Shown: in pieces, positions 1 to 7,876 of the stretch | Layout of the letters: each line of letters opens with the position of its first letter | How positions within the stretch are numbered: position 1 is the stretch's first letter | DNA from: Peteryoungia rhizophila | GTDB taxonomy: Bacteria; Pseudomonadota; Alphaproteobacteria; Rhizobiales; Rhizobiaceae | Assembly: GCF_004912145.1 (NCBI RefSeq) | Contig: NZ_STGT01000002.1 | Coordinates: 806,001-870,000 of the forward strand | Direction: 5' to 3' | Length of the DNA: 64,000 nucleotides | Translations under genes and position numbers: made by a program | The notes under the pieces: model-generated | What the model was told of the DNA's origin: nothing | The model's input: the letters and a program-made list of their open reading frames with translations, nothing else | Databases searched by the model: none

Positions 1-63
1 CGATTTGTCGATCAGATAGTAGGGAGTCTGGATCAAGGCCATATCCTTCGTGAACCCAGCCAT
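1..63 (-). CDS. nspC: carboxynorspermidine/carboxyspermidine decarboxylase, 5' end only (partial)
   Basis: Reading leftward from an ATG at 63 gives 21 in-frame codons with no stop before the window edge. The peptide contains the stretch TPYYLIDKS, which resembles the N-terminus of NspC-type (PLP-dependent, alanine-racemase-fold) decarboxylases that make norspermidine or spermidine. A second in-frame ATG at 42 is closer to a purine-rich AAGGAT and could be the real start. The gene is divergent from the diguanylate cyclase at 339. The family assignment rests on about 20 residues, so it is plausible rather than secure; that the stretch is coding is more certain than its name. Confidence 0.5.
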   Translation of the reverse strand, partial: MAGFTKDMALIQTPYYLIDKS

Positions 64-338
64 ATCAGGCGGAAGTGAACGGGACGTCCCCGAATGCATC
101 GGAGGGGGGTCCATAGGCAAAAGGGGGCGAAAAGGCAAGCGGAAGCTCAGGGTTTCGCCATGACAGGCTCAGTCGCCGATTTTCATGAAGGGCCGATGAC
201 GGTGCCAGTCAATGGCGGCCGTTCCCACCGCTTTGCAAGAGCATCGCGGCAGCCATGCGTGAGGCGCCGGGCTTTCTTCAGGAAGCGGCAATGTCTCGGG
301 GGATACTGAGGGTTGAAACACTCATGACGTGACGGCTG

Positions 339-1529
339 ATGCATCTCGACCTCGCAACCATTCTCATTCTCCATCCACTGTCGCTGGTGGTCGGTGCGAT
401 CTGCTTTCTCTATGTGCGCTTCCGCTCGCGCCGCAGCCGTGGGCTCGGCAAGATGGCCGTCGCCTTCCTGGTGCTTGCGGCTGGCTCGCTGCTCGCCGGT
501 GCCGGCGCGCAGGGTGTCATAGACTACGAGACATGGACATTCTGGAGCTTCGTCAGCGGACCGATCTCCTATGCTCTCTTCTGGGTGGGCCTGATCAACC
601 TGATGGAGGAACGCCCGGCCGGCCGGGGCTGGTTCGTGCTGGTGCTGCCCGTCTTTCTGGCACTCTGGGCACTCGTCACGCGCTTTCATCTCGACAATGC
701 CGAGCGCTCGACCGTCTTCCTCTCCGTTATGGGTATCTTTGCCCTCGCCAGCGCCTGGCTCGTCGTGCGGGACAGGCAGCGGGAGGCGCTGCAGACGCGT
801 TGGGGTCTTGCAGGCGCGCTGGCCTTCAAGGCGCTCATCGCCTTTGCCACCTTCCTTGCGATCTCGCAGCCGGAGTTTTTCCCGGTCACACCACCAACGA
901 CCTTCATGGTGCTCATCCTCTGCCAATTCGCGATCGCGATGTTCGTTCTGATCCTGGTGCAGGAGCGGGCCGAGCAGCGGCTGATTGCGCTCACCGAGAC
1001 CGACAGTCTGACCGGCATCCGCAATCGCCACTGGATGATGGACCGGTTGCCGCGCCTGGCGCTGGCCGGGAGTGCGCTCGTCATCATCGACATCGACCAT
1101 TTCAAGCAGATCAACGACCGCTTCGGTCATGCGGCCGGAGATCAGGTGCTGATCGCGGTGGCCCAGACGATGGCGGCTACGTTGGGAGAGGATGCTATCT
1201 TCGCGCGCATGGGCGGGGAGGAGTTCGGCCTCTATCTGCCAGCCTCGACTGAGGCCGCAGCGCTCGCCAAGGCGGAGGTGCTGCGTCTGGCCGTGGAGGG
1301 CCTCCGGATTGCCCATGAGGGCGATGTTCTGGCCGTGACGCTCAGCGCCGGCGTCTCCCTCACGCCAGATGCACGTTCGATGTCGCGTCTCGTGGCACGG
1401 GCGGACGAGGCGCTCTATGCGGCAAAGGGCGGCGGCCGCAACCGCATCGCCTTCCTCGGCTTCGGTAATGAAGAGGCTGCGGCCGAAGCCATCGCGAGCA
1501 AGGCGCGGGCTCAATCCAGCCACGTATGA
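339..1529 (+). CDS. membrane-bound diguanylate cyclase (GGDEF)
   Basis: A 396-residue protein predicted to make cyclic di-GMP from two GTP. The first ~210 residues form about six hydrophobic segments with no recognisable sensor domain. A cytoplasmic GGDEF domain follows from about residue 225, with the typical TDSLTGIRNR start, the metal/substrate part DIDHFKQINDRFGH and an intact GGEEF active-site loop near residue 290. The position of the inhibitory I-site (RxxD five residues before the loop) reads GEDA, so product inhibition is not expected. The ATG at 339 places the first hydrophobic segment directly at the N-terminus. The stop overlaps an ATG that belongs to the longer reading of the next gene, whose likely start is further on at 1634. 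Confidence 0.9.
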   Translation: MHLDLATILILHPLSLVVGAICFLYVRFRSRRSRGLGKMAVAFLVLAAGSLLAGAGAQGVIDYETWTFWSFVSGPISYALFWVGLINLMEERPAGRGWFVLVLPVFLALWALVTRFHLDNAERSTVFLSVMGIFALASAWLVVRDRQREALQTRWGLAGALAFKALIAFATFLAISQPEFFPVTPPTTFMVLILCQFAIAMFVLILVQERAEQRLIALTETDSLTGIRNRHWMMDRLPRLALAGSALVIIDIDHFKQINDRFGHAAGDQVLIAVAQTMAATLGEDAIFARMGGEEFGLYLPASTEAAALAKAEVLRLAVEGLRIAHEGDVLAVTLSAGVSLTPDARSMSRLVARADEALYAAKGGGRNRIAFLGFGNEEAAAEAIASKARAQSSHV

Positions 1530-1633
1530 TCCTTGCTGCTGGACGGTTCGATAGCTCGTGCGGCTTGCCAGTTGGCTCAAAATTTGTTTGGCGTGGTTGG
1601 CATCCACGCATTCTGACCCAGTCGAGCTCCGCC

Positions 1634-2815
1634 ATGCTGAAAGACTTCTCTCCCCAGGCCGCCTTCATGGGCGTGCTCGTTGCCTTTGTCGGCTTTGCCA
1701 GTTCCTTTGCCGTCGTCCTGCAGGGGCTGAAGGGGGTGGGCGCCACCGATTATCAGGCGGCGTCCGGGCTGATGGCGCTGTCGGTCGCCATGGGCATTTG
1801 CGGCATCGTCTTGAGTGTCTGGACGAGGCTGCCGGTCTCGGTCGCCTGGTCGACGCCGGGCGCGGCGCTGATGGCGACGGCTGGCATTCCCGTTGGCGGG
1901 TTTCCGGCGGCGGTGGGGGCGTTTCTGGTGTGTGCGGCGCTGATCATACTTGCGGGGCTCATCCGGCCCTTCGGCCGGGCGGTGGCGGCCATTCCGGCCC
2001 CGCTCGCAAATGCCATGCTGGCGGGTGTCATTCTGAATTTGTGCTTCGCGCCGTTTCAGGCCGTGGCCTTCGATGCGGCCCTCGGGCTGCCGATCCTGGT
2101 CGTTTGGGCGGTGGTTGCGGCCTTCAAGCGGCTCTATGCTGTGCCGGCCGCCTTGCTGGCTTTCGTCGTGGTGATCGTCTTCGGGGTCGACCTGCCTGAT
2201 GGCGCCATGGCCAGCTGGGCGGCGTCGCTCGCGCCGCCGGTGGAGTTTGTAGCTCCGGCGTTTACGCTGCCGGCGCTGATCTCGATTGCCCTGCCGCTGT
2301 TCATCGTCACCATGGCCTCGCAGAACATTCCGGGGATCGCGATCCTCAAGGTCAACAAGTACGAGCCGAACCCGGGGCCGATGTTTGCCGTCACGGGTCT
2401 CTTCTCAGCGCTGTCAGCGCCGTTCGGCGGGCATGCGGTCAATCTTGCGGCGATCACGGCGGCGATGTGCGCGGGTGAGGATGCGCATGCCGATCCTGCC
2501 AGGCGCTACTGGTCGGCGATCGTGGCTGGGCTCGGCTATGTGCTCTTGGGGCTGGCCGCCGGTGCGGTGACCGGCTTCGTGTCGCTGGCGCCGCCGATCC
2601 TCATTCAATCGGTTGCGGGTCTGGCGCTGATCGGGGCGTTTTCGGGGTCCTCGGTTGCGGCGTTCCAGGTGCAGGAGACGCGGGAGGCGGCGGCGGTGAC
2701 GTTCCTGGTGACGGCGTCGGGGATTTCGATCCTTGGGATCTCGGGGGCGTTTTGGGGGCTGATTGCGGGGGTGGCGATGCTGGGGCTGGTGAAGCTCGCT
2801 AAGGCTCGGGCATGA
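1634..2815 (+). CDS. benE: benzoate/H+ symporter family transporter (BenE-like)
   Basis: A 393-residue, very hydrophobic protein with about 11-12 membrane segments, matching the BenE family of putative benzoate:proton symporters. Family-typical stretches include the N-terminal FSPQAAFMGVLVAFVGF, the SVAWSTPGAAL segment and the PLFIVTMASQNIPG segment. The open frame extends upstream to 1526, but the ATG at 1634 gives the usual family N-terminus and is preferred. No benzoate catabolic genes lie nearby, so the substrate is not established and could be another aromatic acid or purine-like compound. It overlaps the next small gene by ATGA at 2812. Confidence 0.85.
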   Translation: MLKDFSPQAAFMGVLVAFVGFASSFAVVLQGLKGVGATDYQAASGLMALSVAMGICGIVLSVWTRLPVSVAWSTPGAALMATAGIPVGGFPAAVGAFLVCAALIILAGLIRPFGRAVAAIPAPLANAMLAGVILNLCFAPFQAVAFDAALGLPILVVWAVVAAFKRLYAVPAALLAFVVVIVFGVDLPDGAMASWAASLAPPVEFVAPAFTLPALISIALPLFIVTMASQNIPGIAILKVNKYEPNPGPMFAVTGLFSALSAPFGGHAVNLAAITAAMCAGEDAHADPARRYWSAIVAGLGYVLLGLAAGAVTGFVSLAPPILIQSVAGLALIGAFSGSSVAAFQVQETREAAAVTFLVTASGISILGISGAFWGLIAGVAMLGLVKLAKARA

Positions 2816-3036
2816 GGCGGATACGCATCCTCTCGATTTTCCTTGGCTTTGCGGCAGGTTTTTTCGGCTTCGTTTTCTACACCCGCTACTGGATCTGGCG
2901 CGACTGCATCGCGGCATCGCAGTCGAGTTGTGTGACGTCTGATGGCAGCAATGTCACCGATGGTGGAATGGTCTGGGGTTTGATCGCGTTTGGCTTCCTG
3001 GCGGCGGCCTTAATCGCGCAGTTCGGGCGGAGATGA
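2812..3036 (+). CDS. small two-span membrane protein of unknown function
   Basis: A 74-residue protein starting inside the last codon of the transporter gene (ATGA overlap), which argues for translational coupling. Residues about 5-27 are a hydrophobic, Phe/Gly-rich segment and the C-terminal residues about 53-70 form a second one, with a short polar loop carrying two cysteines between them. I do not recognise a family. The tight overlap suggests it is made together with the BenE-like transporter, possibly as an accessory or simply as a co-transcribed unrelated protein. Confidence 0.6.
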   Translation: MRRIRILSIFLGFAAGFFGFVFYTRYWIWRDCIAASQSSCVTSDGSNVTDGGMVWGLIAFGFLAAALIAQFGRR

Positions 3037-3088
3037 GTGGGATGTGTTGGAGCTGGTGCAATCGTAAGGGTTGCGCTAGGTTTTGCGC

Positions 3089-3358
3089 ATGGAGTTCGAA
3101 TTCGATCCGGCCAAAAGCGAGGCGAACAGGGCGAAGCACGGAATCGATTTCGTGGCGGCGCAGGAGTTGTGGTATGATCCAAGCAAGAAGACGCTGGCTG
3201 CTTCCTATCGTGAGGAAGTACGCTTTCTAACGGTCGGCAGTATCAAAGGATTGCTTTGGACGGGTGTTTTTACGCTTCGCGGACGCCGCATCAGGATCAT
3301 CTCGGTGAGGCGTGCCAGAAAACCGGAAAGGCTGGCCTATGGCCAAGATGACAGCTGA
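3089..3358 (+). CDS. brnT: BrnT family toxin of a type II toxin-antitoxin system
   Basis: An 89-residue protein with the BrnT signature: an N-terminal EFDPAKSEANRAKHGIDF-type segment, a central acidic Asp after LWYDP and a basic C-terminal R-x-I-S-x-R-R-A-R-K-x-E stretch. BrnT proteins are RelE-fold ribonucleases that halt translation under stress. A TTG two codons upstream (3083) is possible, but the ATG at 3089 matches the family start. The toxin precedes its antitoxin and overlaps it by 20 bases, the typical brnTA order, with autoregulation by the BrnTA complex expected. No promoter operator was identified with confidence. Confidence 0.85.
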   Translation: MEFEFDPAKSEANRAKHGIDFVAAQELWYDPSKKTLAASYREEVRFLTVGSIKGLLWTGVFTLRGRRIRIISVRRARKPERLAYGQDDS

Positions 3359-3587
3359 AGAGTTCGATCGCAAATTCGATAGCGGTGAAGATGTCGCGGA
3401 AGATCTGGATTGGTCGCAGGCCAAGACGGGCGATATTGGCCGCAACCTTTTCCTTGTGAAGCTTGGCGAGAACAGTGCGACGGACATTGCCGCCGAGGCC
3501 AAACGTCTTGGGTTGCCGGTCGATGAGTTGATTTCAAGGTGGGTCGACGAACGTCTCGAAAAGGAGCGTCGGTCCGCCGCCGAATAA
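3339..3587 (+). CDS. brnA: BrnA family antitoxin
   Basis: An 82-residue protein that starts at an ATG inside the last codons of brnT. The N-terminal half is acidic (EEFDRKFDSGEDVAEDLDW), as expected for the toxin-wrapping part. The C-terminal part resembles a ribbon-helix-helix segment that binds DNA and dimerises, ending in a charged helix (VDERLEKERR). It should neutralise BrnT and repress the pair. It is followed by the leuA leader region, with which it is probably not co-regulated. Confidence 0.75.
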   Translation: MAKMTAEEFDRKFDSGEDVAEDLDWSQAKTGDIGRNLFLVKLGENSATDIAAEAKRLGLPVDELISRWVDERLEKERRSAAE

Positions 3588-3628
3588 CACCCTTGCGCGA
3601 TTCATTCCTTCGCGTTATTCCTCATCCC

Positions 3629-3754
3629 ATGAAGACCAACGGCACGACCATTGCTGCGACTGAAATGACGGCCCGCGCTGCGGCCCGCTTCGTCGCGTCG
3701 GTGCCAAACTCGCTTCTTCTTCTCGGCCTTATCCGCGGTTGCCGGGTCCATTGA
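3629..3754 (+). CDS. leuL: leuA leader peptide (leucine-rich)
   Basis: A short open frame upstream of leuA ends ...NSLLLLGLIRGCRVH. It contains four consecutive leucine codons (CTT CTT CTT CTC) and a fifth (CTT) two codons on, followed by a stop at 3752-3754. CTT is an uncommon leucine codon in this GC-rich sequence, which would sharpen ribosome stalling when charged tRNA-Leu is scarce. The start is uncertain: ATG 3629 gives 41 residues and ATG 3665 gives 29; neither has a clear Shine-Dalgarno. The stop lies at the foot of mutually exclusive hairpins, so this is read as an attenuation leader sensing leucine supply. Confidence 0.7.
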   Translation: MKTNGTTIAATEMTARAAARFVASVPNSLLLLGLIRGCRVH

Positions 3755-3800
3755 GGAGCGCCCGGCGGCCGGGTCAGCCGTTTGGCGATTGCTCCTCGAA
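3741..3800 (+). promoter_or_regulatory. candidate transcription attenuator of leuA
   Basis: GCCGGG at 3741-3746 can pair with CCCGGC at 3761-3766, while CCCGG 3761-3765 can instead pair with CCGGG 3769-3773. The outer arms 3751-3759 and 3791-3799 form a nine-pair stem enclosing that second hairpin. The first pairing excludes the second, as expected for antiterminator and terminator alternatives. The 3' side is followed by AAATCCCCTTTG, which is only weakly U-rich, so termination efficiency is uncertain. Confidence 0.55.
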
Positions 3801-3914
3801 ATCCCCTTTGTAATGCAATCCATCCCTTGAATAGGGTCTGTGCGCGCGTGCCAAAGCTTTGCTGATTTGTTATCAGCCATGGCAGCCGCCCGAGGACGAG
3901 AAGAGACGAAGACG

Positions 3915-5630
3915 ATGATTTTGAAGACCCATACCGTGAAGCAGGGCATGCCGGACGCTTCAGCCAAGTACCGCCCTTATCCGCAGATCGACATTGCCGA
4001 CCGCACCTGGCCGTCGAAAGTGATCGACAAGGCGCCGATCTGGTGCTCGGTCGACCTGCGCGACGGCAACCAGTCGCTGGTCAACCCGATGGGCCATGAC
4101 CGCAAGGCCCGGATGTTCCAGCTGTTGCTCGACATGGGCTTCAAGGAAATCGAGATCGGCTTCCCGTCGGCCTCTCAAACCGATTTCGACTTTGCCCGCT
4201 GGTGCGTGGAAGAAGGTGGCGTGCCCGCCGATGTTTCGCTGCAGGTGCTGGTGCAGTGCCGGCCGGAGCTGATTACGCGGACCTTCGAGGCACTGGAAGG
4301 CGCGACCAACCCGATCATCCACTTCTACAATTCCACGTCGGAGCTGCAGCGCCGCGTCGTCTTCGGCAAGGATGTGGCCGGCATCAAGCAGATCGCCGTC
4401 GATGCGGCGAAGATGATCATGGATATGGCGGCCAAGGCAGGCGGCGGCTATCGCTTCGAATATTCGCCGGAGAGCTTTACCGGCACCGAGCTGGAAGTGG
4501 CTTTGGAGATCTGCAACGCCGTCATCGCCGAAGTGAAGCCGACGGCCGAGAACAAGCTGATCCTGAACCTGCCCTCGACCGTCGAGATGGCGACGCCGAA
4601 CATCTATGCCGACCAGATCGAATGGATGTGCCGCAACATCGACAATCGCGAGAATGTGCTGATCTCGCTCCATCCGCATAATGACCGAGGCACGGGGATT
4701 GCTGCCACCGAACTCGGGTTAATGGCGGGTGCCGACCGCGTCGAGGGCACGCTGTTCGGCAATGGCGAGCGAACCGGCAATGTCGATATCGTGACGCTGG
4801 CGCTCAACATGTATACGCAAGGTGTCGACCCGCAGCTGGACTGCACCGACATCGAGCGGATCAAGGCTGTCTACGAGTATTCCAACGAGATGGTCATTCC
4901 CGAGCGTCACCCTTATGTCGGCGAGCTGGTTTATACAGCCTTTTCCGGCTCGCATCAGGATGCGATCAACAAGGGCATGAAGGCGATCAAAAAGGCGAAT
5001 TCGCCGATTTGGGAAGTGCCTTATCTGCCGATCGACCCGCAGGATGTCGGCCGCACCTATGAGGCGATCATCCGGATCAATTCGCAGTCGGGCAAGGGCG
5101 GCATCGCCTATATCCTGCAGGAGGACTACGGCATCAATCTGCCGCGCAATCTGCAGATCGAGTTCCGCGAAGACATCCAGCGGATCACCGATGAGGACGG
5201 CAAGGAACTGCCGTCGAAGAAGATCTACGAGCGCTTTATCGAACGCTATGTCGAACAGACCGGCGCCCGCATCAAGTTCGTCGATCACCACACCTATCCG
5301 GCAGGATCGGACCAGAAGGGTATTCGCGTCGTCGCAGCCGAAATCACCGATAATGGCGAGACGAAGCGGATCGAGGGCAAGGGCACAGGCCCGATCGACG
5401 GCTTCGTCAATGCGCTCTCGACCTATCTCGGCATCGACCTCTCGGTGCAGGATTATTCGGAGCATTCGCTGCAGCATGGCTCGAACGCTGCGGCCATTGC
5501 CTATGTCGAGATGGCGCATGCGGGCGGCAAGCTGTTTGGTGCTGGCATCAACACGAACATCGTGACGGCGTCCCTGGAAGCCATCGTGTCTGCCGCCAAC
5601 CGCGTGCTCGACGAGCAGAAGAAGGCGTAA
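3915..5630 (+). CDS. leuA: 2-isopropylmalate synthase (long form)
   Basis: First committed step of leucine biosynthesis: condenses 2-oxoisovalerate with acetyl-CoA. At 571 residues it belongs to the long LeuA type found in rhizobia and actinobacteria. The catalytic TIM barrel shows the SVDLRDGNQSL motif near residue 40 and the HPHNDRGT metal-binding motif near residue 255; the C-terminal ~130 residues form the LeuA allosteric (leucine-binding) domain. The ATG at 3915 is chosen; the ATG at 3948 (MPDAS...) is a credible alternative 11 codons later. The leucine-rich leader directly upstream indicates regulation by leucine supply in addition to feedback inhibition. Confidence 0.95.
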   Translation: MILKTHTVKQGMPDASAKYRPYPQIDIADRTWPSKVIDKAPIWCSVDLRDGNQSLVNPMGHDRKARMFQLLLDMGFKEIEIGFPSASQTDFDFARWCVEEGGVPADVSLQVLVQCRPELITRTFEALEGATNPIIHFYNSTSELQRRVVFGKDVAGIKQIAVDAAKMIMDMAAKAGGGYRFEYSPESFTGTELEVALEICNAVIAEVKPTAENKLILNLPSTVEMATPNIYADQIEWMCRNIDNRENVLISLHPHNDRGTGIAATELGLMAGADRVEGTLFGNGERTGNVDIVTLALNMYTQGVDPQLDCTDIERIKAVYEYSNEMVIPERHPYVGELVYTAFSGSHQDAINKGMKAIKKANSPIWEVPYLPIDPQDVGRTYEAIIRINSQSGKGGIAYILQEDYGINLPRNLQIEFREDIQRITDEDGKELPSKKIYERFIERYVEQTGARIKFVDHHTYPAGSDQKGIRVVAAEITDNGETKRIEGKGTGPIDGFVNALSTYLGIDLSVQDYSEHSLQHGSNAAAIAYVEMAHAGGKLFGAGINTNIVTASLEAIVSAANRVLDEQKKA

Positions 5631-5642
5631 AGCTGTGGGTCT

Positions 5643-5676
5643 CTTCGCCGAGGTCCGGAATATGTCCTCGGCGAAG
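5643..5676 (+). promoter_or_regulatory. perfect 11-bp inverted repeat around the hydrolase start codon
   Basis: CTTCGCCGAGG (5643-5653) and CCTCGGCGAAG (5666-5676) pair perfectly with a 12-base loop that contains the ATG at 5662. It begins 12 bases after the leuA stop. It could be a leuA transcription terminator, although no U-tract follows, or an RNA hairpin that controls translation of the hydrolase. Confidence 0.55.
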
Positions 5677-6411
5677 GCCCCGCTGGTGCTGCTGCATGGG
5701 TTTGGTGGGATTGGCGCGGCCTGGGAGCCGGTTTTGCGCCGGCTCGAACCAGACCTGCCGCTCATCCTCTATGATCTGCCAGGGCATGGACGTTCGCTCG
5801 ATGCCGAGCGCGTCGGGCATGCGGGCGTTATGGCCAAGGCGGTTCTTGGCGATCTCGATCGGCGCGGTATTTCCAGCTTTCACCTCTGCGGGCATTCGAT
5901 GGGTGGGGCGATTGCCAGCCTGATCGCGCTCAAGGCATCAGGGCGCGCGCGATCACTGACGCTCTTGGCGCCGGGTGGTTTTGGGGCCGAAATCAATCAT
6001 GCGGCTTTGCGGCGTTATGCTTCGGCGGTGGAAACCGATGAACTCGCACTGGCATTGGCTGCGATGTTTGCTTCAGGCAGCATGCCTGACCCAGCGGGTC
6101 TCGATCGGCTTGCAGAGGCTCGTCGTCTTTCCGGAGCAACTGACCGGCTGATGGAGATCCTGCGTTCCTTCCTCGTGGAGATGGATGGTCGGATCGGGCA
6201 GGGGATACTGCCGCTCACCTCTTTCGAGAGCTCGGGAGTTCCAACGCGGCTGTTGTGGGGGAGGGAGGATCCGATCCTGCCAGTGGCGCAAGCCAAATCC
6301 ATCTGGACGGGTGCCGAGGTGACACTGATCGACGGTGCCGGGCATATGCTGACCGACGAGGCGCCGGATGCGGTGGCTTCGGCCATTGCCGCCGCCCTTC
6401 TGACGGGCTGA
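5662..6411 (+). CDS. alpha/beta hydrolase
   Basis: A 249-residue protein with the alpha/beta-hydrolase fold: an oxyanion-hole HGFGG near the N-terminus, the nucleophile elbow GHSMGG near residue 85, an acid-bearing GREDP stretch (Asp, ~residue 203) and the catalytic His in GAGHML near the C-terminus. The closest familiar style is the esterase/acetoin-dehydrogenase-E2-like or 2-succinyl-6-hydroxy type group; substrate unknown. GTG at 5635 is an alternative start. The ATG at 5662 lies in the loop of a perfect 11-base inverted repeat (5643-5653 / 5666-5676). It converges with the metallophosphoesterase gene, with 2 bases between stops. Confidence 0.85.
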   Translation: MSSAKAPLVLLHGFGGIGAAWEPVLRRLEPDLPLILYDLPGHGRSLDAERVGHAGVMAKAVLGDLDRRGISSFHLCGHSMGGAIASLIALKASGRARSLTLLAPGGFGAEINHAALRRYASAVETDELALALAAMFASGSMPDPAGLDRLAEARRLSGATDRLMEILRSFLVEMDGRIGQGILPLTSFESSGVPTRLLWGREDPILPVAQAKSIWTGAEVTLIDGAGHMLTDEAPDAVASAIAAALLTG

Positions 6412-6413
6412 AT

Positions 6414-7325
6414 TCAGCCGCCGAGCAGGCGCTGGCTGTGGTCGAGCTTCAGAGGCGCGTTTTCGGTTTCGATCTTGTAGCGCTGCCAGTCGAGCTGCCA
6501 GTTGCCGGCCTCGCCATCCACCGAGAAGAGATTGTAGCCGGCGGCTGGCTTCTTGGCGCCGGGGCCCTGGCTTGCCGAGGCAATGCCGATGACGGGCACG
6601 GGTTTCTCGCGGTCGGCCAGCCAGTAGAGCGTGTTGAGATGGGTGTGACCATGCAGCACGAGCTCGGCGCCGCCCTTGCGGATCGCGGCGGCGAAACGGC
6701 GAATGCCCAGCATGCGCTTGTGCTGGGGGGCGGCACCCCGGATCGGCGGGTGGTGGATCATGACCACGCGGAAGAGGCCCTCTTCACCGGCGGCCTTCAG
6801 AAGCGCTGCGGTTTCGCGCGCCTGTCGGCCGCTGAAATAGCCTTGTGCCGAAAAGGGCGGGGTGGCGATCGAGGTCGAGCAGCCGATCAGGGCGACGGGA
6901 CCACGGCGGCGGATATAGGGGAAGAGCTTGTGGTCATCCTGGAAGATCAGCGGGTCGTCGTCGCCGCGAATGTAGTCGTACCAGGCCTGAACAGCACGTT
7001 CATGGGCGCCGGGCACATAGGCGTCGTGATTGCCGGGCACGACGGATGTGTCGAGCGGTGCGCCGGCTTCCTTCAACCATTCCGCCACCAGCTTGACCTC
7101 GAGCTTCGAGGACAGGTTGACGAGGTCGCCCGTGATCGCGAGGTGATCGGGGTTTTCTGCGCGCAAGGCCTTCAGGGTCATTTCCAGCGCATTGGGGAAA
7201 AGATGCTTGCGGCGGTTGCGATGCCAGTTCACATAGCCCGTAATCCGCTTGGAGGCCAATTCCCGGATCGTCAGGTTCGGCAGCGGGCCGAGATGTACGT
7301 CGGAGATGTGGGCGAGCTTGAACAT
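6414..7325 (-). CDS. calcineurin-like metallophosphoesterase
   Basis: A 303-residue phosphoesterase with all class motifs for the dinuclear metal site: DVHLG (DxH) at residues 7-11, GDLVN, GNHDAY and a C-terminal HGHTH. This arrangement fits the family of 3',5'-cyclic-nucleotide phosphodiesterases (CpdA-like) and related phosphohydrolases, but the substrate cannot be told from sequence. The ATG at 7325 is chosen because it begins FKLAHISDVHLG, the normal N-terminus; the frame stays open 36 bases further. It is divergent from the Nudix gene at 7367, with only 41 bases between starts. Confidence 0.9.
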   Translation of the reverse strand: MFKLAHISDVHLGPLPNLTIRELASKRITGYVNWHRNRRKHLFPNALEMTLKALRAENPDHLAITGDLVNLSSKLEVKLVAEWLKEAGAPLDTSVVPGNHDAYVPGAHERAVQAWYDYIRGDDDPLIFQDDHKLFPYIRRRGPVALIGCSTSIATPPFSAQGYFSGRQARETAALLKAAGEEGLFRVVMIHHPPIRGAAPQHKRMLGIRRFAAAIRKGGAELVLHGHTHLNTLYWLADREKPVPVIGIASASQGPGAKKPAAGYNLFSVDGEAGNWQLDWQRYKIETENAPLKLDHSQRLLGG

Positions 7326-7366
7326 GGCGCTTCTCATAACGGCGCTTAAACCGAGGGGCAAGGAAA

Positions 7367-7873
7367 ATGAAGCCAGCCGGTGGTGCCGGAACCGGCATCG
7401 ATAGCGAAAGGCTCGGATGGCCCAAGAGGTTCCTTGTTCGTATCCTGCATGTCTATTTTGCCGTCAGCCGCGGCATGACGCTCGGCGTCCGGGCCGCCTG
7501 TTTCGACGATGCGGGTCGCATCTTCCTCGTCCGTCACACCTATGTGCCGGGCTGGCATATGCCCGGCGGCGGGGTGGAGCGCGGGGAGACCGCGATCGAG
7601 GCGCTGATGAAGGAAATGCGGGAGGAGGGCAATCTCGAAGCGGTGAGCACGCCCGAGCTCTTCCATGTCTACTTCAATGCCAGGATCAGCGGACGGGACC
7701 ATGTACTGCTTTACCGGGTCGATGTCCGGCAGACGGCGGATCGCCCGGCGGACCGGGAGATCGCGGAATGCGGGTTTTTCCCTGCCGACGCGCTGCCGGA
7801 AGGGACGACCGAAGCGACGCGGCAGCGGATCGCGGAGCTGCGCGGGGACATGGCCCCCGCGCATCATTGGTAA
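7367..7873 (+). CDS. Nudix hydrolase
   Basis: A 168-residue Nudix protein; the family hydrolyses nucleoside diphosphates linked to another moiety. The Nudix box near residues 67-90 fits GX5E...E-x-x-EE, but the consensus Arg is Lys and the consensus Gly after EE is Asn (KEMREEGNL), while the metal-binding glutamates are kept. The ATG at 7367 follows AAGGAAA, a reasonable ribosome site. It shares a short divergent promoter region with the metallophosphoesterase. Substrate unknown. Confidence 0.85.
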   Translation: MKPAGGAGTGIDSERLGWPKRFLVRILHVYFAVSRGMTLGVRAACFDDAGRIFLVRHTYVPGWHMPGGGVERGETAIEALMKEMREEGNLEAVSTPELFHVYFNARISGRDHVLLYRVDVRQTADRPADREIAECGFFPADALPEGTTEATRQRIAELRGDMAPAHHW

Positions 7874-7876
7874 CGG

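Noticed and set aside
183-1607. 474-codon open frame on the minus strand over the diguanylate cyclase
   Set aside because: Shadow of the real plus-strand gene: composition is Arg/His/Asp-rich with no domains, and the plus strand has clear GGDEF motifs.
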